From the IMG/VR virus record IMGVR_UViG_3300043464_002452, positions 1 to 30,978 of that record: 30,978 nt of DNA. One strand, given 5' to 3'. The translations under genes and the position numbers were made by a program. Source of the DNA: a virus. Under the pieces are notes generated by a model that saw only the letters and a list, made by a program, of their open reading frames with translations, was not told where the DNA came from and searched no databases. Below are positions 1-8,029 of the stretch, piece by piece (the stretch's first letter is position 1; each line of letters starts with the position of its first letter).

Positions 1-2
1 AG

Positions 3-1394
3 GTATTGTGTCATTTTGAAGAAGACAAACTAGATTATCAACCTATTACAAAAAATAGAAATAACACTATTTTTTCTATCCCTAAATTAATTTTACGAGA
101 ATCAAGAATTGAACCTGAAATTGCATTACTACCTGGTGATATTTTTTCTTCGGACTTAAATCACGATTTTAATTTAAATTTAACTAAAAGGTGTACAATT
201 TCTCCTAAATTTGAGACAAATATTATTAGTTTATCTAGTGGAGAAAGAAAAAGATTTTCTCGGAGAAATATTCCCTTTGACATTAGCTCTTTACAACAAA
301 GAAAAACTTTATCTCAAAAAGATATTGATTATCTGATTGCCTTGTGGTTGTGCGCCAAGGGTTCAGGAGCGACATTTCGTTATCCTGATTTAGTTAACGA
401 TTTATCAATTTTGTCCCGATTCAACTCTGCCTCTTTGAGCTACCAGAACCAATCCTCTTTACAGATTTATTCACTTGGAGAATTACAGATAAGGAGATTT
501 ACTGAGGAAATACAACAAGATTTAGGGTTAGAAGATTCTTTCGCAAATCCTGTTTTAACGCTTTGTTATTGCGTTTTAATTGAACTTACAAACGGAGAAA
601 AGCTCGGTTATACAAATTTTTCCCAAGACTTAAAAATTGGTGAAGTAGTATTTCGGGCAAAGCAAGCTCTTGATCCGACTGCAATAGAAAAGCAATTAGG
701 AATACAATCGGATAATCAAGAATACAGAGGTGCTTTTAGTGATAATATTGACGAAAATTTACTTTTTTCTGATAAATTTAGAGAAGCTCGAATTATCACA
801 GCAATTGTTGATTGGCAATATCCTCCTAATTCACTTTTGGATCTTCCAGACGAGCAAATACAAATAGGTTATGTGGGAGAAATTAAATCACTTGGTGGCG
901 AAAGCTATACGCTTGAAAATCTTACTGCCTCTAGTATTAATTTAAGGCAAAGTAGAGATGAAAAAACATCGCCTTTTTGCCGATGGGCCTTTGGACAGGA
1001 TAACGGTGATAACTCAGGATGCCGTAAACAAGTACCATTTTACGAGACTCAGGTTGCTGGTGTTAATAGTCGGAGAGACTTTGAGGTGTGGGGAGAATAT
1101 CAAAATCTTGCTTGGGGAAAATGTACATTTACAGACGGAGCAAATAAATCAGCTACTTACGCAATTTACCGAACTGTTCCAATATCTGGAGGTAAAACTC
1201 AAATTCAGTTATTTACTGAAGCATCCGGCCCCGTAGCTACCCACGATGGCGTAATCCTTACTGCTGGCTGTGATAAAACTTACAATACTTGTAAAAACAC
1301 TTGGAATAATACTATAAATTTTGGCAATATCCCCAGTTTTGGCAACTTTATGCCTGGGAATGACTTTTTGTTAAGCTCTCCAAAGCAAAGCTAA
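3..1394 (+). CDS. Phage tail assembly protein, BR0599/DUF2163-like (5' partial)
   Basis: The reading frame is open to the left edge of the window, so the true start probably lies outside; a TTG at position 6 is the first possible start inside. The C-terminal third carries the pattern seen in phage BR0599/DUF2163 proteins: a Cys-rich segment (SPFCRWAFGQDNGDNSGCR, from about residue 322), then near the end GCDKTYNTC followed by an Asn-rich stretch and PGND (about residues 421-452). In that family these residues sit in a tail-tip or hub protein, comparable in position to lambda gpL or the equivalent gene transfer agent protein. The N-terminal 300 residues are not recognised. Lysis genes follow directly, as is common after tail genes. 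The family call rests on the C-terminal motif only. Confidence 0.6.
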   Translation, partial: VLCHFEEDKLDYQPITKNRNNTIFSIPKLILRESRIEPEIALLPGDIFSSDLNHDFNLNLTKRCTISPKFETNIISLSSGERKRFSRRNIPFDISSLQQRKTLSQKDIDYLIALWLCAKGSGATFRYPDLVNDLSILSRFNSASLSYQNQSSLQIYSLGELQIRRFTEEIQQDLGLEDSFANPVLTLCYCVLIELTNGEKLGYTNFSQDLKIGEVVFRAKQALDPTAIEKQLGIQSDNQEYRGAFSDNIDENLLFSDKFREARIITAIVDWQYPPNSLLDLPDEQIQIGYVGEIKSLGGESYTLENLTASSINLRQSRDEKTSPFCRWAFGQDNGDNSGCRKQVPFYETQVAGVNSRRDFEVWGEYQNLAWGKCTFTDGANKSATYAIYRTVPISGGKTQIQLFTEASGPVATHDGVILTAGCDKTYNTCKNTWNNTINFGNIPSFGNFMPGNDFLLSSPKQS

Positions 1395-1462
1395 GTTTTT
1401 CTAAAGAATTAATCATCAAAAAAATATTTATAGTATAAAATATAAAATAAATTCAGTTTACC

Positions 1463-1900
1463 ATGAACTACTTTTTTATTGTTTCTACACCAGCACCTTA
1501 TAACGAACCGCAACCAGCACGACTAACGTTTTCTGATATTAGCTCTATACTTAGCATCGTTATTTCAGTCGGGGGGATTTTTGTAGTATATCTTGCTTTA
1601 AAATCAAAATCAGAAGCACAAGAGTTGGATAATAACACAATAAAACACACGGCTACTCAAATGGAGAAGCTAGAAGTAAGAATCGAAAAAATGGTTGATA
1701 AAGTCGTTGATAAAATCTCCACAAGCATGGATCGATTGGATAAATTGACTTTAGATTTATCTACAAGATTGGCGATTATAGAAAATGAACAAAAATCTTT
1801 ATCAAATAATCAAAGGCAAATTGAGACAATGAGAGCTAAACAGGAAGATATAGATCATCGTCTTACTTTAATCGAACAGCAAATTAAGACTAAATCTTAA
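1463..1900 (+). CDS. Single-pass membrane protein with coiled coil, possible holin/spanin-type lysis accessory
   Basis: The protein has 145 residues. Residues 1-25 are a polar N-terminus rich in Pro, followed by one hydrophobic segment (about residues 27-47, SSILSIVISVGGIFVVYLAL). From residue 50 to the end it is a highly charged heptad-like helix (MEKLEVRIEKMVDKVVDKI and similar), which predicts a long coiled coil. One membrane anchor plus a coiled coil directly upstream of the endolysin fits an inner-membrane spanin or an atypical holin, but no specific family signature is seen. No Shine-Dalgarno is evident; the start sits in the context TTTACCATG, similar to the next gene (ATTACCATG). Confidence 0.55.
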   Translation: MNYFFIVSTPAPYNEPQPARLTFSDISSILSIVISVGGIFVVYLALKSKSEAQELDNNTIKHTATQMEKLEVRIEKMVDKVVDKISTSMDRLDKLTLDLSTRLAIIENEQKSLSNNQRQIETMRAKQEDIDHRLTLIEQQIKTKS

Positions 1901-1936
1901 GTTGATAAAATTATTAATCTTGTTGAATAAATTACC

Positions 1937-2695
1937 ATGAAATTTCTAGTAGCGAATCGCAACACTATTCTAAAATCGCACCTAACAGACTCCAGTTCCG
2001 AAAGTCTTCCCCAAGACTTTAGAGCAATCCAAATTAAAGCTGGACAAAAAGTGATTTATAATCAGATTCTCAAAAGAGAAAAAAATCACTATTTGCTAGA
2101 AATAAAGCCCCCGATTGAGGGTAAATTTAATTGGTACGCTTTTGCTAGTCACTTTGACGACCCTAATCCCCCTGTAGTCCGCAAGGATCAAGTTGAGGGT
2201 GTGTTTGATAGGCTTAACGATAAAATTACTGATTTTCAGTTTCAAAAATTAGATGAGTGCCTTAAGAAATTTGACATTACCACAGTACAAAGAGTCCGAC
2301 ATTTTTTAAGCCAAATAGCCCATGAATCAGCAGGATTAAGATTTATGGTAGAAATCCACGACGGCTCAAATTATGAAGGACGAAAAGACTTAGGAAATAC
2401 CAGACCTGGTGACGGAAGAAAGTTCAGAGGTGTAGATGCCCTCCAGATGACTGGCAGAGCCAATTATCAGGCATTTGCTAACTATATAGACGATCAGCGT
2501 GTTATGCAGGGGTGGCGATATGTTAGCGAAAGATATTTGTTTTTACCTTCTGGGTTTTGGTGGATGAACAATAAAATGAACGAGTTGTGTGACCGTGGGG
2601 CAACCGTTGAACAAGTCACCCGTCGTGTCAACGGTGGTACAAATGGACTAGCTGAAAGAAAACGATATTATGAGAGGGCGTTAAGATTTATCTAA
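1937..2695 (+). CDS. Endolysin, GH19 chitinase-like lysozyme with N-terminal SH3-like domain
   Basis: This is a 252-residue peptidoglycan hydrolase for host lysis. Residues 1-75 form a beta-rich module ending in FNWYAFASHFDD. The same kind of module (KSxLxDSS...LxxxQ...W-[FY]-x-x-H) occurs at the start of the wall-active protein at 26476-27144, so it is probably a wall-binding or SH3-like domain. Residues 85-252 match the GH19 pattern used by phage lysins: FLSQIAHESAGLRFMVE carries the likely catalytic Glu130 and a second Glu139, followed by GDGRKFRGVDALQMTGRANY, the substrate-cleft motif (G-D-G...G...Q-x-T-G-R-x-N-Y). It ends in RRVNGGTNGLAERKRYYERA, also typical. The GH19 assignment is strong; the N-terminal role is inferred. 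Confidence 0.88.
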   Translation: MKFLVANRNTILKSHLTDSSSESLPQDFRAIQIKAGQKVIYNQILKREKNHYLLEIKPPIEGKFNWYAFASHFDDPNPPVVRKDQVEGVFDRLNDKITDFQFQKLDECLKKFDITTVQRVRHFLSQIAHESAGLRFMVEIHDGSNYEGRKDLGNTRPGDGRKFRGVDALQMTGRANYQAFANYIDDQRVMQGWRYVSERYLFLPSGFWWMNNKMNELCDRGATVEQVTRRVNGGTNGLAERKRYYERALRFI

Positions 2696-2699
2696 AATC

Positions 2700-2728
2700 T
2701 TGACAATTCAAAAAGTAACCTGTAATAT
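2700..2728 (+). promoter_or_regulatory. Sigma70-type promoter for the 2751 gene
   Basis: TTGACA (2700-2705), a 17-base spacer and TAATAT (2723-2728). The -35 box lies in the string CTTGACAATTC, which recurs at 11854 and 24290, suggesting a shared phage promoter type. The start codon of the next gene is 23 bases downstream of the -10 box. Confidence 0.6.
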
Positions 2729-2750
2729 TTAGTTAAAGCCAGAGGTTGTC

Positions 2751-3017
2751 ATGAGAAAAGAATTTCGTCCGTTAATTTTACAGACAGTAGAAGGTTATCC
2801 GGCACTTATTAACTGTTACGAGATTATTACAATTACCTATTGCCCTATTGAAGATAATTACATAGTCGATGCGACTTCACAAGTGGGAATTGTAATATCT
2901 AATGTTGCGGCTAAGGCTTTAATGGAAGCGTTAACTACTGATTTATTTTTTTCCAATGATGACATTGACGAAAGAAAAGTTTTGCGGAGCGGTGGAACAT
3001 TTGATAGATTTTTTTAA
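2751..3017 (+). CDS. Hypothetical protein
   Basis: A small protein of 88 residues, not recognised. The sequence is mixed beta-like (LILQTVEGYPALINCYEIITITYC, then DATSQVGIVISNVAAKALMEAL) with no membrane segment and a basic C-terminal tail (RKVLRSGGTFDRFF). It stands alone between a promoter (2700-2728) and a strong hairpin terminator (3044-3074), so it appears to be a monocistronic unit separating the lysis and head modules. AGAGG at 2740-2744 serves as ribosome binding site before the ATG. Confidence 0.65.
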   Translation: MRKEFRPLILQTVEGYPALINCYEIITITYCPIEDNYIVDATSQVGIVISNVAAKALMEALTTDLFFSNDDIDERKVLRSGGTFDRFF

Positions 3018-3043
3018 TATTTAGATTTCTCCTTGGGTGATTT

Positions 3044-3074
3044 AAAACAGACCATTAACAAAATGGTCTGTTTT
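3044..3074 (+). terminator. Rho-independent terminator (hairpin)
   Basis: A perfect 13-base inverted repeat: AAAACAGACCATT (3044-3056), loop AACAA, then AATGGTCTGTTTT (3062-3074). Because the stem ends in A-run/T-run arms, it could act on both strands. It separates the 2751 unit from the portal gene. Confidence 0.8.
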
Positions 3075-3095
3075 CTTATATCATAGAAATAGTAC

Positions 3096-4379
3096 ATGGC
3101 AGTTCTAATGGCAAAAAAGAAGAAAAAGGATGACAAATTAAGAGGCTCTCAGCGATCCCTTACTTCACCTAGTATCGTGTCGGTATCACGTCGCTACGAT
3201 TTGGAGATTACGGAAAATCCTATCCGTGATCCGAGAATATCAAGAGAATTAATCGAACTTAATCAATGGTGCTATGAAGTCATCCACGCCCTTGATATGG
3301 CCGCTTCTGATACCTTTGCATCTGACGATGGAGACGATCAGGGATGGATAGTCGCAAAAAACCTTGATGATGAAGAAACTCCTATTAACCCAGAAGTATT
3401 TGCCATCGCAGAAGATATTAGGTTAAGAAAACAAAATTTTTCAACCTACATGATTGGTGGGGATAGACTCAAGAAAGCCCTAAGATGGGCATTAGGGAAG
3501 GGAGAATGTTTTTTAGAGTTAGGCATTGAACGAGAAGGGTTATCTGCCAACAAGTCTAAAGATTTTGGTGTAGCAAAGACTCTTTATTTGCCTACCTTTG
3601 AGATGTTTAGGAAAGAAACAGATCAAGGGGAATTAATTGGGTTTGAGCAAAGGAAATACGTTTCAGAGTCTGACCCTGATTATTTTTTTGAACCCTATAA
3701 AATCTGTCATATTCGCCATAATCCTGATTTTCTTTATGGTCGCTCTCTTTGGTTAGCTTCTTTAGATGCTTGGGCTGATGTTAAACAGGCTTTTGATAAT
3801 TTGATTAGGGCATCTAATGACTTAGGAGTTTCTCCGACTCTGCATATTATGCCAGGTATTTCTACCGAGCAAGAAAAAATTTATGAACGAGAATTAGAAA
3901 TCCGTAGAAAAAGCGGAATAATAACCGATCATATTCTCAGCTATCCTGGGCAAGATATTCGCAAAATGACTAATTTTAACTCTGATTTAACAGGGTTAAT
4001 TGATACTCTTTTGCAATGCCGGTACAAGCTAATTATCCCTGGATTCCCGACCTATTTCTTCCCAGGATTGGAATCAAAAGGGGGAACTAAAGAGTTATCC
4101 CGGTCGCCTGATCGTCGCTATTCTAGGATGAGATACGGATGGTGTCAGCTTCTTAGCAGTGCTATCAAACAGGTAATTGACACAGAAATCATTCTCAGAA
4201 AAGGATTAGATTTTTATGCCGAAAATGCTAGAAATAAATATCGGATACTGTGGCCAGAATGGAGTGAATCTATAGATGGTCTATCAGGAGGGGAGGTTGA
4301 AGACACTGACTCTGATTTAACCGATAAAGAAACTAATAAACAACCTGTTAAGAAACTAAATATAAATCAAAATGATTAA
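3096..4379 (+). CDS. Phage portal protein
   Basis: A 427-residue protein with the layout of HK97/SPP1-class portals. It has a basic N-terminal tail (AKKKKKDDKLR), then ELNQWCYEVIHALDMAASDTF, a region reading KGECFLELG, and the stretch DYFFEPYKICHIRHNPDF-LYGRSLW, which matches the portal pattern 'I.H.r......YG.S.l'. This is followed by helices around WADVKQAFDNLIRASNDLG and a C-terminal YRILWPEW. Its place ahead of the minor head protein, protease and capsid genes supports the call. A second ATG at 3108 (MAKKKKK) is an equally plausible start; neither has a clear ribosome site. The gene overlaps the methyltransferase start by 8 bases (4372-4379). No terminase gene is seen upstream within the window. 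Confidence 0.82.
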   Translation: MAVLMAKKKKKDDKLRGSQRSLTSPSIVSVSRRYDLEITENPIRDPRISRELIELNQWCYEVIHALDMAASDTFASDDGDDQGWIVAKNLDDEETPINPEVFAIAEDIRLRKQNFSTYMIGGDRLKKALRWALGKGECFLELGIEREGLSANKSKDFGVAKTLYLPTFEMFRKETDQGELIGFEQRKYVSESDPDYFFEPYKICHIRHNPDFLYGRSLWLASLDAWADVKQAFDNLIRASNDLGVSPTLHIMPGISTEQEKIYERELEIRRKSGIITDHILSYPGQDIRKMTNFNSDLTGLIDTLLQCRYKLIIPGFPTYFFPGLESKGGTKELSRSPDRRYSRMRYGWCQLLSSAIKQVIDTEIILRKGLDFYAENARNKYRILWPEWSESIDGLSGGEVEDTDSDLTDKETNKQPVKKLNINQND

Positions 4380-5571
4380 TCAAATTATTCACGGTGATTG
4401 TTTTGATGTTTTAAAAAATATTCCTGATAGTTCTATTGATTTAATCCTAACCGATCCTCCTTATGGACTTTCGTTCATGGGAAAAAATTGGGATCATGGT
4501 GTACCTGGTGTACAGTTTTGGATTGAAGCTTTACGAGTCGCTAAACCAGGAGCGCACCTATTTGCTTTTGGTGGGACTCGTACTTTTCACCGATTGGCAG
4601 TAGCAATCGAGGACGCTGGTTGGGAAATCAGAGATACCATTATGTGGGTCTATGGGTCGGGGTTTCCGAAGTCGCTTGACGTGAGCAAGGCGATTGATAA
4701 GATGGCAGGTGCGGAGCGGGAGGTGGTTGACTCAAAAGAGGTCTCCGATATGCGCGGTGGCAACTTTAAAACATCAAATGGCCGCATATTGGTTAACATC
4801 ACCGTCCCCGCAACCGAAGCCGCAAAGCAATGGCAAGGCTGGGGGACTGCTCTAAAACCAGCCTTTGAACCGATTACGGTGGCTCGTAAACCTCTCACTG
4901 GCACGGTCGCGGAGAATGTGTTAGAGCATGGCACGGGTGCGCTGAATGTGGATGGGTGTCGGGTTCCACTGAACGGCGAGGTGCTTACAATGACAAGACC
5001 AGCAGCTAACCCCAATACAGATACGAAAGCCCCGCAAACAAACAGGTCTGACAAGCCGTTTGAGTATCGCAATGATCAAGGCCGCTGGACTGCCAACCTG
5101 ATCCACGACGGCAGTGAGGAGGTGGTGGGGTTGTTTCCTGAGACAAAAAGCGGAAAGATGAAAGAGGGACAGATACGAACCAGCAAGCCTCTCTTCGGAA
5201 GCAAGACAGACCATATCGCTGAAACATACGGTGACTCAGGCTCCGCCGCCCGATTTTTCTATTGCGCTAAGGCCAGTAAATCCGAACGCAGTGAAGGTAA
5301 TACTCATCCTACGGTAAAACCACTAGCATTAATGAAATATCTCATAACTCTAGGATTACCTCCAGGTGGGACAGTCTTAGACCCTTTTTGTGGTTCTGGC
5401 ACTACTGCATTAGCTTGTAAGGAATTAGGTAGAAATTATATCTGTATCGAGAAAGAATTAGAATATTATCAGATAGCTTGTAACAGATTAGACCAACCTA
5501 TAGAACCTATTCCAGATGAACCGATAGAGGAAATAATAGATAATTCTCCATTACAGTTAAAACTGTTTTAA
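4372..5571 (+). CDS. Site-specific DNA methyltransferase (N6-adenine/N4-cytosine, beta-type order)
   Basis: A 399-residue S-adenosylmethionine-dependent DNA methylase. The catalytic motif DPPYGLSF lies near residue 29 and the SAM-binding motif DPFCGSGTTALA near residue 336, with the intervening region forming the target-recognition part. Motif IV before motif I is the beta-class order; DPPY is compatible with N6-adenine or N4-cytosine methylation. PTVKPLALMKYL before the SAM motif is typical. No partner restriction enzyme is present, so it is probably a solitary phage enzyme protecting against host restriction or marking DNA. Base composition is strikingly mosaic: by hand count 15 of 60 bases are G or C in 4381-4440 but 36 of 60 in 4921-4980. 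The GC-rich block runs from roughly 4640 to 5290. Confidence 0.9.
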   Translation: MINQIIHGDCFDVLKNIPDSSIDLILTDPPYGLSFMGKNWDHGVPGVQFWIEALRVAKPGAHLFAFGGTRTFHRLAVAIEDAGWEIRDTIMWVYGSGFPKSLDVSKAIDKMAGAEREVVDSKEVSDMRGGNFKTSNGRILVNITVPATEAAKQWQGWGTALKPAFEPITVARKPLTGTVAENVLEHGTGALNVDGCRVPLNGEVLTMTRPAANPNTDTKAPQTNRSDKPFEYRNDQGRWTANLIHDGSEEVVGLFPETKSGKMKEGQIRTSKPLFGSKTDHIAETYGDSGSAARFFYCAKASKSERSEGNTHPTVKPLALMKYLITLGLPPGGTVLDPFCGSGTTALACKELGRNYICIEKELEYYQIACNRLDQPIEPIPDEPIEEIIDNSPLQLKLF

Positions 5572-5605
5572 ATTTGATAAAATACAGTAAAACCAAGAGA
5601 TAATT

Positions 5606-5761
5606 ATGACAAATCTAAAAGCTTATGTTGTTTCCGATTCTAATAATAATGTTCTAGTCGCCAATATGACCGAACTGGAGGTTATTGAAGCTTTAAAAGA
5701 TGAGGTGTCTAAGCTAAAAGCTCAGATCGGTGAACTTAACAAAGCAGAAACAGAAGCGTAA
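5606..5761 (+). CDS. Small coiled-coil hypothetical protein
   Basis: A 51-residue ORF starting at ATG 5606 with an AAGAGA ribosome site 8 bases upstream. The N-terminal half is beta-like (LKAYVVSDSNNNVLVANM). The second half, ELEVIEALKDEVSKLKAQIGEL, is a clear short coiled coil. No family is recognised. It lies between the methyltransferase and the promoter/palindrome at 5788-5820, in the same direction as the head genes. Confidence 0.6.
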   Translation: MTNLKAYVVSDSNNNVLVANMTELEVIEALKDEVSKLKAQIGELNKAETEA

Positions 5762-5787
5762 GTGGATTAGGGAACTGACAAAAAATA

Positions 5788-5820
5788 ACTCTTGACAGTC
5801 AAGAGTTTATTATTTAATTT
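5788..5820 (+). promoter_or_regulatory. Palindrome overlapping a TTGACA promoter element
   Basis: A perfect odd-length palindrome, ACTCTTGAC-A-GTCAAGAGT (5788-5806), contains the -35-like TTGACA (5792-5797). Downstream T/A-rich DNA offers weak -10 candidates, TTTAAT at 5813-5818 (spacer 15) or TAATTT at 5815-5820 (spacer 17). It could be an operator over a promoter for the following small genes. Read as RNA, it would form a small hairpin followed by a T-rich tract. Confidence 0.4.
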
Positions 5821-5833
5821 AAAGAGAAAATCC

Positions 5834-6058
5834 ATGAATAACAATAACTTTGACGCTATTATCGAAGATTTGAGTATCGAAAACTTGAGAGCCGAATACG
5901 CCGAATTAACCGACTCATACGATAGCCTGATGTTTGATTATGAAACATTAAAATTAAAGGTAAAAATGTTAGAAATTAAAAACCTTAACCTAAAAGCTAA
6001 ACTCAATAAATCAGAAAAACCCCAAGAATTAGTTTATGACGGATTAGGAGATAAATAA
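5834..6058 (+). CDS. Small coiled-coil hypothetical protein
   Basis: Start chosen at ATG 5834, preceded by AAAGAGAAAA at a good ribosome-site distance, rather than the upstream TTG at 5792 that lies inside the palindrome. The 74-residue product is helical throughout with heptad-like leucines (LRAEYAELTDSYDSLMFDYE, then LKLKVKMLEIKNLNLKAKL), suggesting an oligomerising coiled coil. It sits between portal and capsid genes, so a scaffold or head-assembly accessory role is possible but not shown. Confidence 0.6.
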   Translation: MNNNNFDAIIEDLSIENLRAEYAELTDSYDSLMFDYETLKLKVKMLEIKNLNLKAKLNKSEKPQELVYDGLGDK

Positions 6059-6059
6059 C

Positions 6060-6260
6060 ATGACAGATAAATTCAACCCAAAAGATAAAAAGTCAAGTAA
6101 ACTTACCAAAAAGATGAGTAAAGAAGAATGGGAAATGCGAAAACCACTGCCGCCAGAAGTATTAATTTCTTCTTTACAAGAACCGATTCATAAAAACATT
6201 GGATGCTCTAAATTCGTTAAAGCATTGGAAAGCCCGATAAAACCATCGAAAGTAGAATAA
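6060..6260 (+). CDS. Small hypothetical protein, paralogue of the next gene
   Basis: A 66-residue, Lys-rich protein beginning MTDKFNPKDKKSS, one base after the previous stop codon. The first ten residues closely match those of the following gene (MADKFNPEDK), so the pair looks like a tandem duplication that has diverged. The rest (MSKEEWEMRKPLPPEVLISS) is not recognised. Tight spacing implies translational coupling within the head-gene transcript. Confidence 0.6.
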   Translation: MTDKFNPKDKKSSKLTKKMSKEEWEMRKPLPPEVLISSLQEPIHKNIGCSKFVKALESPIKPSKVE

Positions 6261-6264
6261 GGTC

Positions 6265-6435
6265 ATGGCAGATAAATTCAACCCAGAAGATAAAAACTTA
6301 CAGCCAATTAGTCAGTTGCTAGAGAGAGCCGAAGTAACAGCCGATGACATCCAAAAAGCTATCGATGACTGGAAAAAGAAACCTCCGGATGATGAATTTA
6401 AAAACCTATTAGAACCTGAAATAAGTTATGAGTGA
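6265..6435 (+). CDS. Small acidic hypothetical protein
   Basis: A 56-residue ORF with ATG at 6265, four bases after the preceding stop codon, and a stop that overlaps the next start by 8 bases (6428-6435). It begins MADKFNPEDK like its neighbour, then continues as an acidic helical segment (ISQLLERAEVTADDIQKAI) and KKPPDDEFKNLLEPE. The very tight packing between two genes supports real coding. Function unknown. Confidence 0.6.
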   Translation: MADKFNPEDKNLQPISQLLERAEVTADDIQKAIDDWKKKPPDDEFKNLLEPEISYE

Positions 6436-7072
6436 TTTTTCTTTTAACCCTGGTACTCGACGCTATCGAGACAATCGAACGGGGAGATTTGTCTCTACTG
6501 AAAAAGTTAGACAAATCTCTCAACAAACTATTAATGCCCGTACTCAAAAAACAGATAAACTTACCCGTGACCTTTTACAGAAAAAAATAACTGTCAGCGA
6601 GTGGGAAGAAAAAATGTCGTTTGAGATTAAAGACTTGACTATTCAGCTTTATCGAGTTGGTAAGCCCGATATGAACGCTTCTGACTATGGCAGAATTGGT
6701 CAGATGCTTAGAATACAATACGCACGATTAAGAAAGTTTTCCCGTGATATTATTCTTGGTACTCAATCAGAGGCTCAAATAATCAACCGCTCTAAACAGT
6801 ACGTTGCCAAGTCTAGGGAAGCTTTTGAAGAGGGGAATAGGAGAGGACACGCTCTAGTCAACAAGTGGGAAAAGAGAATAATTACCAAAAAAGAATCTTG
6901 CCAAGAGTGTCTTTTTTATGAAAGTGCCGGTTGGCAGCCTATTGGAACACTCCCCCGACCGACTGAAAGATGCACTTGTCGGGCCAATTGCGGTTGTTAC
7001 TTTATTTTTTCTAACTCTAGGACACGACCTACTCAGAATATGCTTTCGTTAAACTTTGGATGGACGAAATAA
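6428..7072 (+). CDS. Minor head protein, MuF/SPP1 gp7-like
   Basis: A 214-residue protein located between portal and capsid genes, where the MuF-type head morphogenesis protein normally lies. After an Arg-rich start (FNPGTRRYRDNRTGRF), residues 30-150 are alpha-helical (LTIQLYRVGKPDMNASDYG, LRIQYARLRKFSRDI). The C-terminus carries a CQEC...PRPTERCTCRANCGC cluster (about residues 158-190). This matches the end of MuF-family domains, where Cys pairs and a basic loop follow a Gly/Pro-rich stretch. In related phages the protein joins the portal and is needed for head assembly or DNA ejection. No fused toxin domain is present. Confidence 0.7.
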   Translation: MSDFSFNPGTRRYRDNRTGRFVSTEKVRQISQQTINARTQKTDKLTRDLLQKKITVSEWEEKMSFEIKDLTIQLYRVGKPDMNASDYGRIGQMLRIQYARLRKFSRDIILGTQSEAQIINRSKQYVAKSREAFEEGNRRGHALVNKWEKRIITKKESCQECLFYESAGWQPIGTLPRPTERCTCRANCGCYFIFSNSRTRPTQNMLSLNFGWTK

Positions 7073-7074
7073 AA

Positions 7075-7098
7075 AACGCAGGGTATCAATCCTGCGTT
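7075..7098 (+). terminator. Hairpin terminator after the minor head gene
   Basis: AACGCAGG (7075-7082), an 8-base loop, and CCTGCGTT (7091-7098), followed by GTTTCCTC. The stem is GC-rich but the T tract is short, so it may be a weak terminator or an RNA-processing/stabilising hairpin. Confidence 0.55.
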
Positions 7099-7121
7099 GT
7101 TTCCTCAGCTATACACTTTCT

Positions 7122-7253
7122 ATGGAGACAAATATTTTGTATTGAAATTTTATATTTATAGGTTGGGCTGGAGACGACACTATTAATATAGATCAACCAA
7201 ACATAAACGTCAAGTCTTTAGATAGAATTATTTATATAAGTATTTTTTATTGA
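7122..7253 (+). other. Possible decayed short ORF with an in-frame TGA
   Basis: From ATG 7122 the frame reads seven codons, a TGA at 7143-7145, and then 35 open codons (including IGWAGDDTINIDQPNINVKS) to a TGA at 7251-7253, just before the protease ATG. The composition of the second part looks protein-like, but there is no ribosome site and no second start. It may be a gene remnant or chance; otherwise the 7099-7254 gap is AT-rich leader DNA. Confidence 0.2.
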
Positions 7254-7254
7254 C

Positions 7255-7974
7255 ATGGAACTAAAACTAACCCGCGCTGAATTAGAGATATTGCTACAGA
7301 CCCGTCATCCTACCGACGACGAGATGCAATTAATCAATCAATTCAAACCCTACGGACTCGATCCGTGGGAATCATCGGAACTGATACGATTTGCTTTAAT
7401 TGCTTCAAATAACTTAATTCACAGTTCTGGCCAGGTATGGGATAAAAATGTTTTAGAAACCATGGTAGCTAGTTACCCTGGATGCGCTTTGATGATCGAT
7501 CATGAATGGAAGGATCAAACCAAAACTTTTGGGATGATCTATGATTCTTTTATTTATTCCTTGCCTCGTGTAAGCAAAGAAGGGATAGCACGAATCCTCG
7601 AAAAATCTCCTAATCCAAACGAAGATTATCGAATAATTCAAAAAGACGGCTATCATCAGGTCTTGGTTTTCGGTTTTGTAGAAGCGACTCACCCGATTAT
7701 TTCAGAAATTTCCTATGGCAGAAAAGCCGATGTTTCAATGGGAGGAATTTTTTATGGCGAGTCGATTTGTCCTATCTGCGATATTCCTTACAGTGATCCT
7801 AAATGTCCTCACTACCCCCCGTATATGGCAGGGCTAGTAGATGAAGAAACGCTAACCCCTTACTATCGCCGTTCCGGAAAAATGGATTCTATCGAATGCA
7901 GTTTTGTTGCCAGTGGCAGTTGTCGCCAAGCAAGATTAATAGATTCCCGTCTCAATACTTTTGTTTTTACCTAA
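7255..7974 (+). CDS. Probable prohead (capsid maturation) protease
   Basis: A 239-residue protein directly upstream of the major capsid gene. It shows the two landmarks of the assemblin-like phage protease fold: a His in MIDHEW (His83) and a Ser in ADVSMGG (Ser161), with beta-rich sequence between them. The Ser motif is followed by CPICDIPYSDPKCPHYP (Cys172, Cys175, Cys184, His186), a probable zinc knuckle also seen in some large-phage capsid proteases. ECSFVASGS near the end fits the family's last strands. It would cleave the scaffold-like N-terminus of the capsid protein during head maturation. Motif- and synteny-based, without an alignment. Confidence 0.65.
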   Translation: MELKLTRAELEILLQTRHPTDDEMQLINQFKPYGLDPWESSELIRFALIASNNLIHSSGQVWDKNVLETMVASYPGCALMIDHEWKDQTKTFGMIYDSFIYSLPRVSKEGIARILEKSPNPNEDYRIIQKDGYHQVLVFGFVEATHPIISEISYGRKADVSMGGIFYGESICPICDIPYSDPKCPHYPPYMAGLVDEETLTPYYRRSGKMDSIECSFVASGSCRQARLIDSRLNTFVFT

Positions 7975-8029
7975 AACAGAAAGTTCTGTAGTACAATTAT
8001 ATCTAATAGTTAGTGATCAGCAATCAGTA

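Noticed and set aside
4650-5227. Three open frames on the minus strand across the methyltransferase
   Set aside because: They arise because the GC-rich centre has few stop codons; the plus-strand frame has clear methylase motifs and the minus frames have none.
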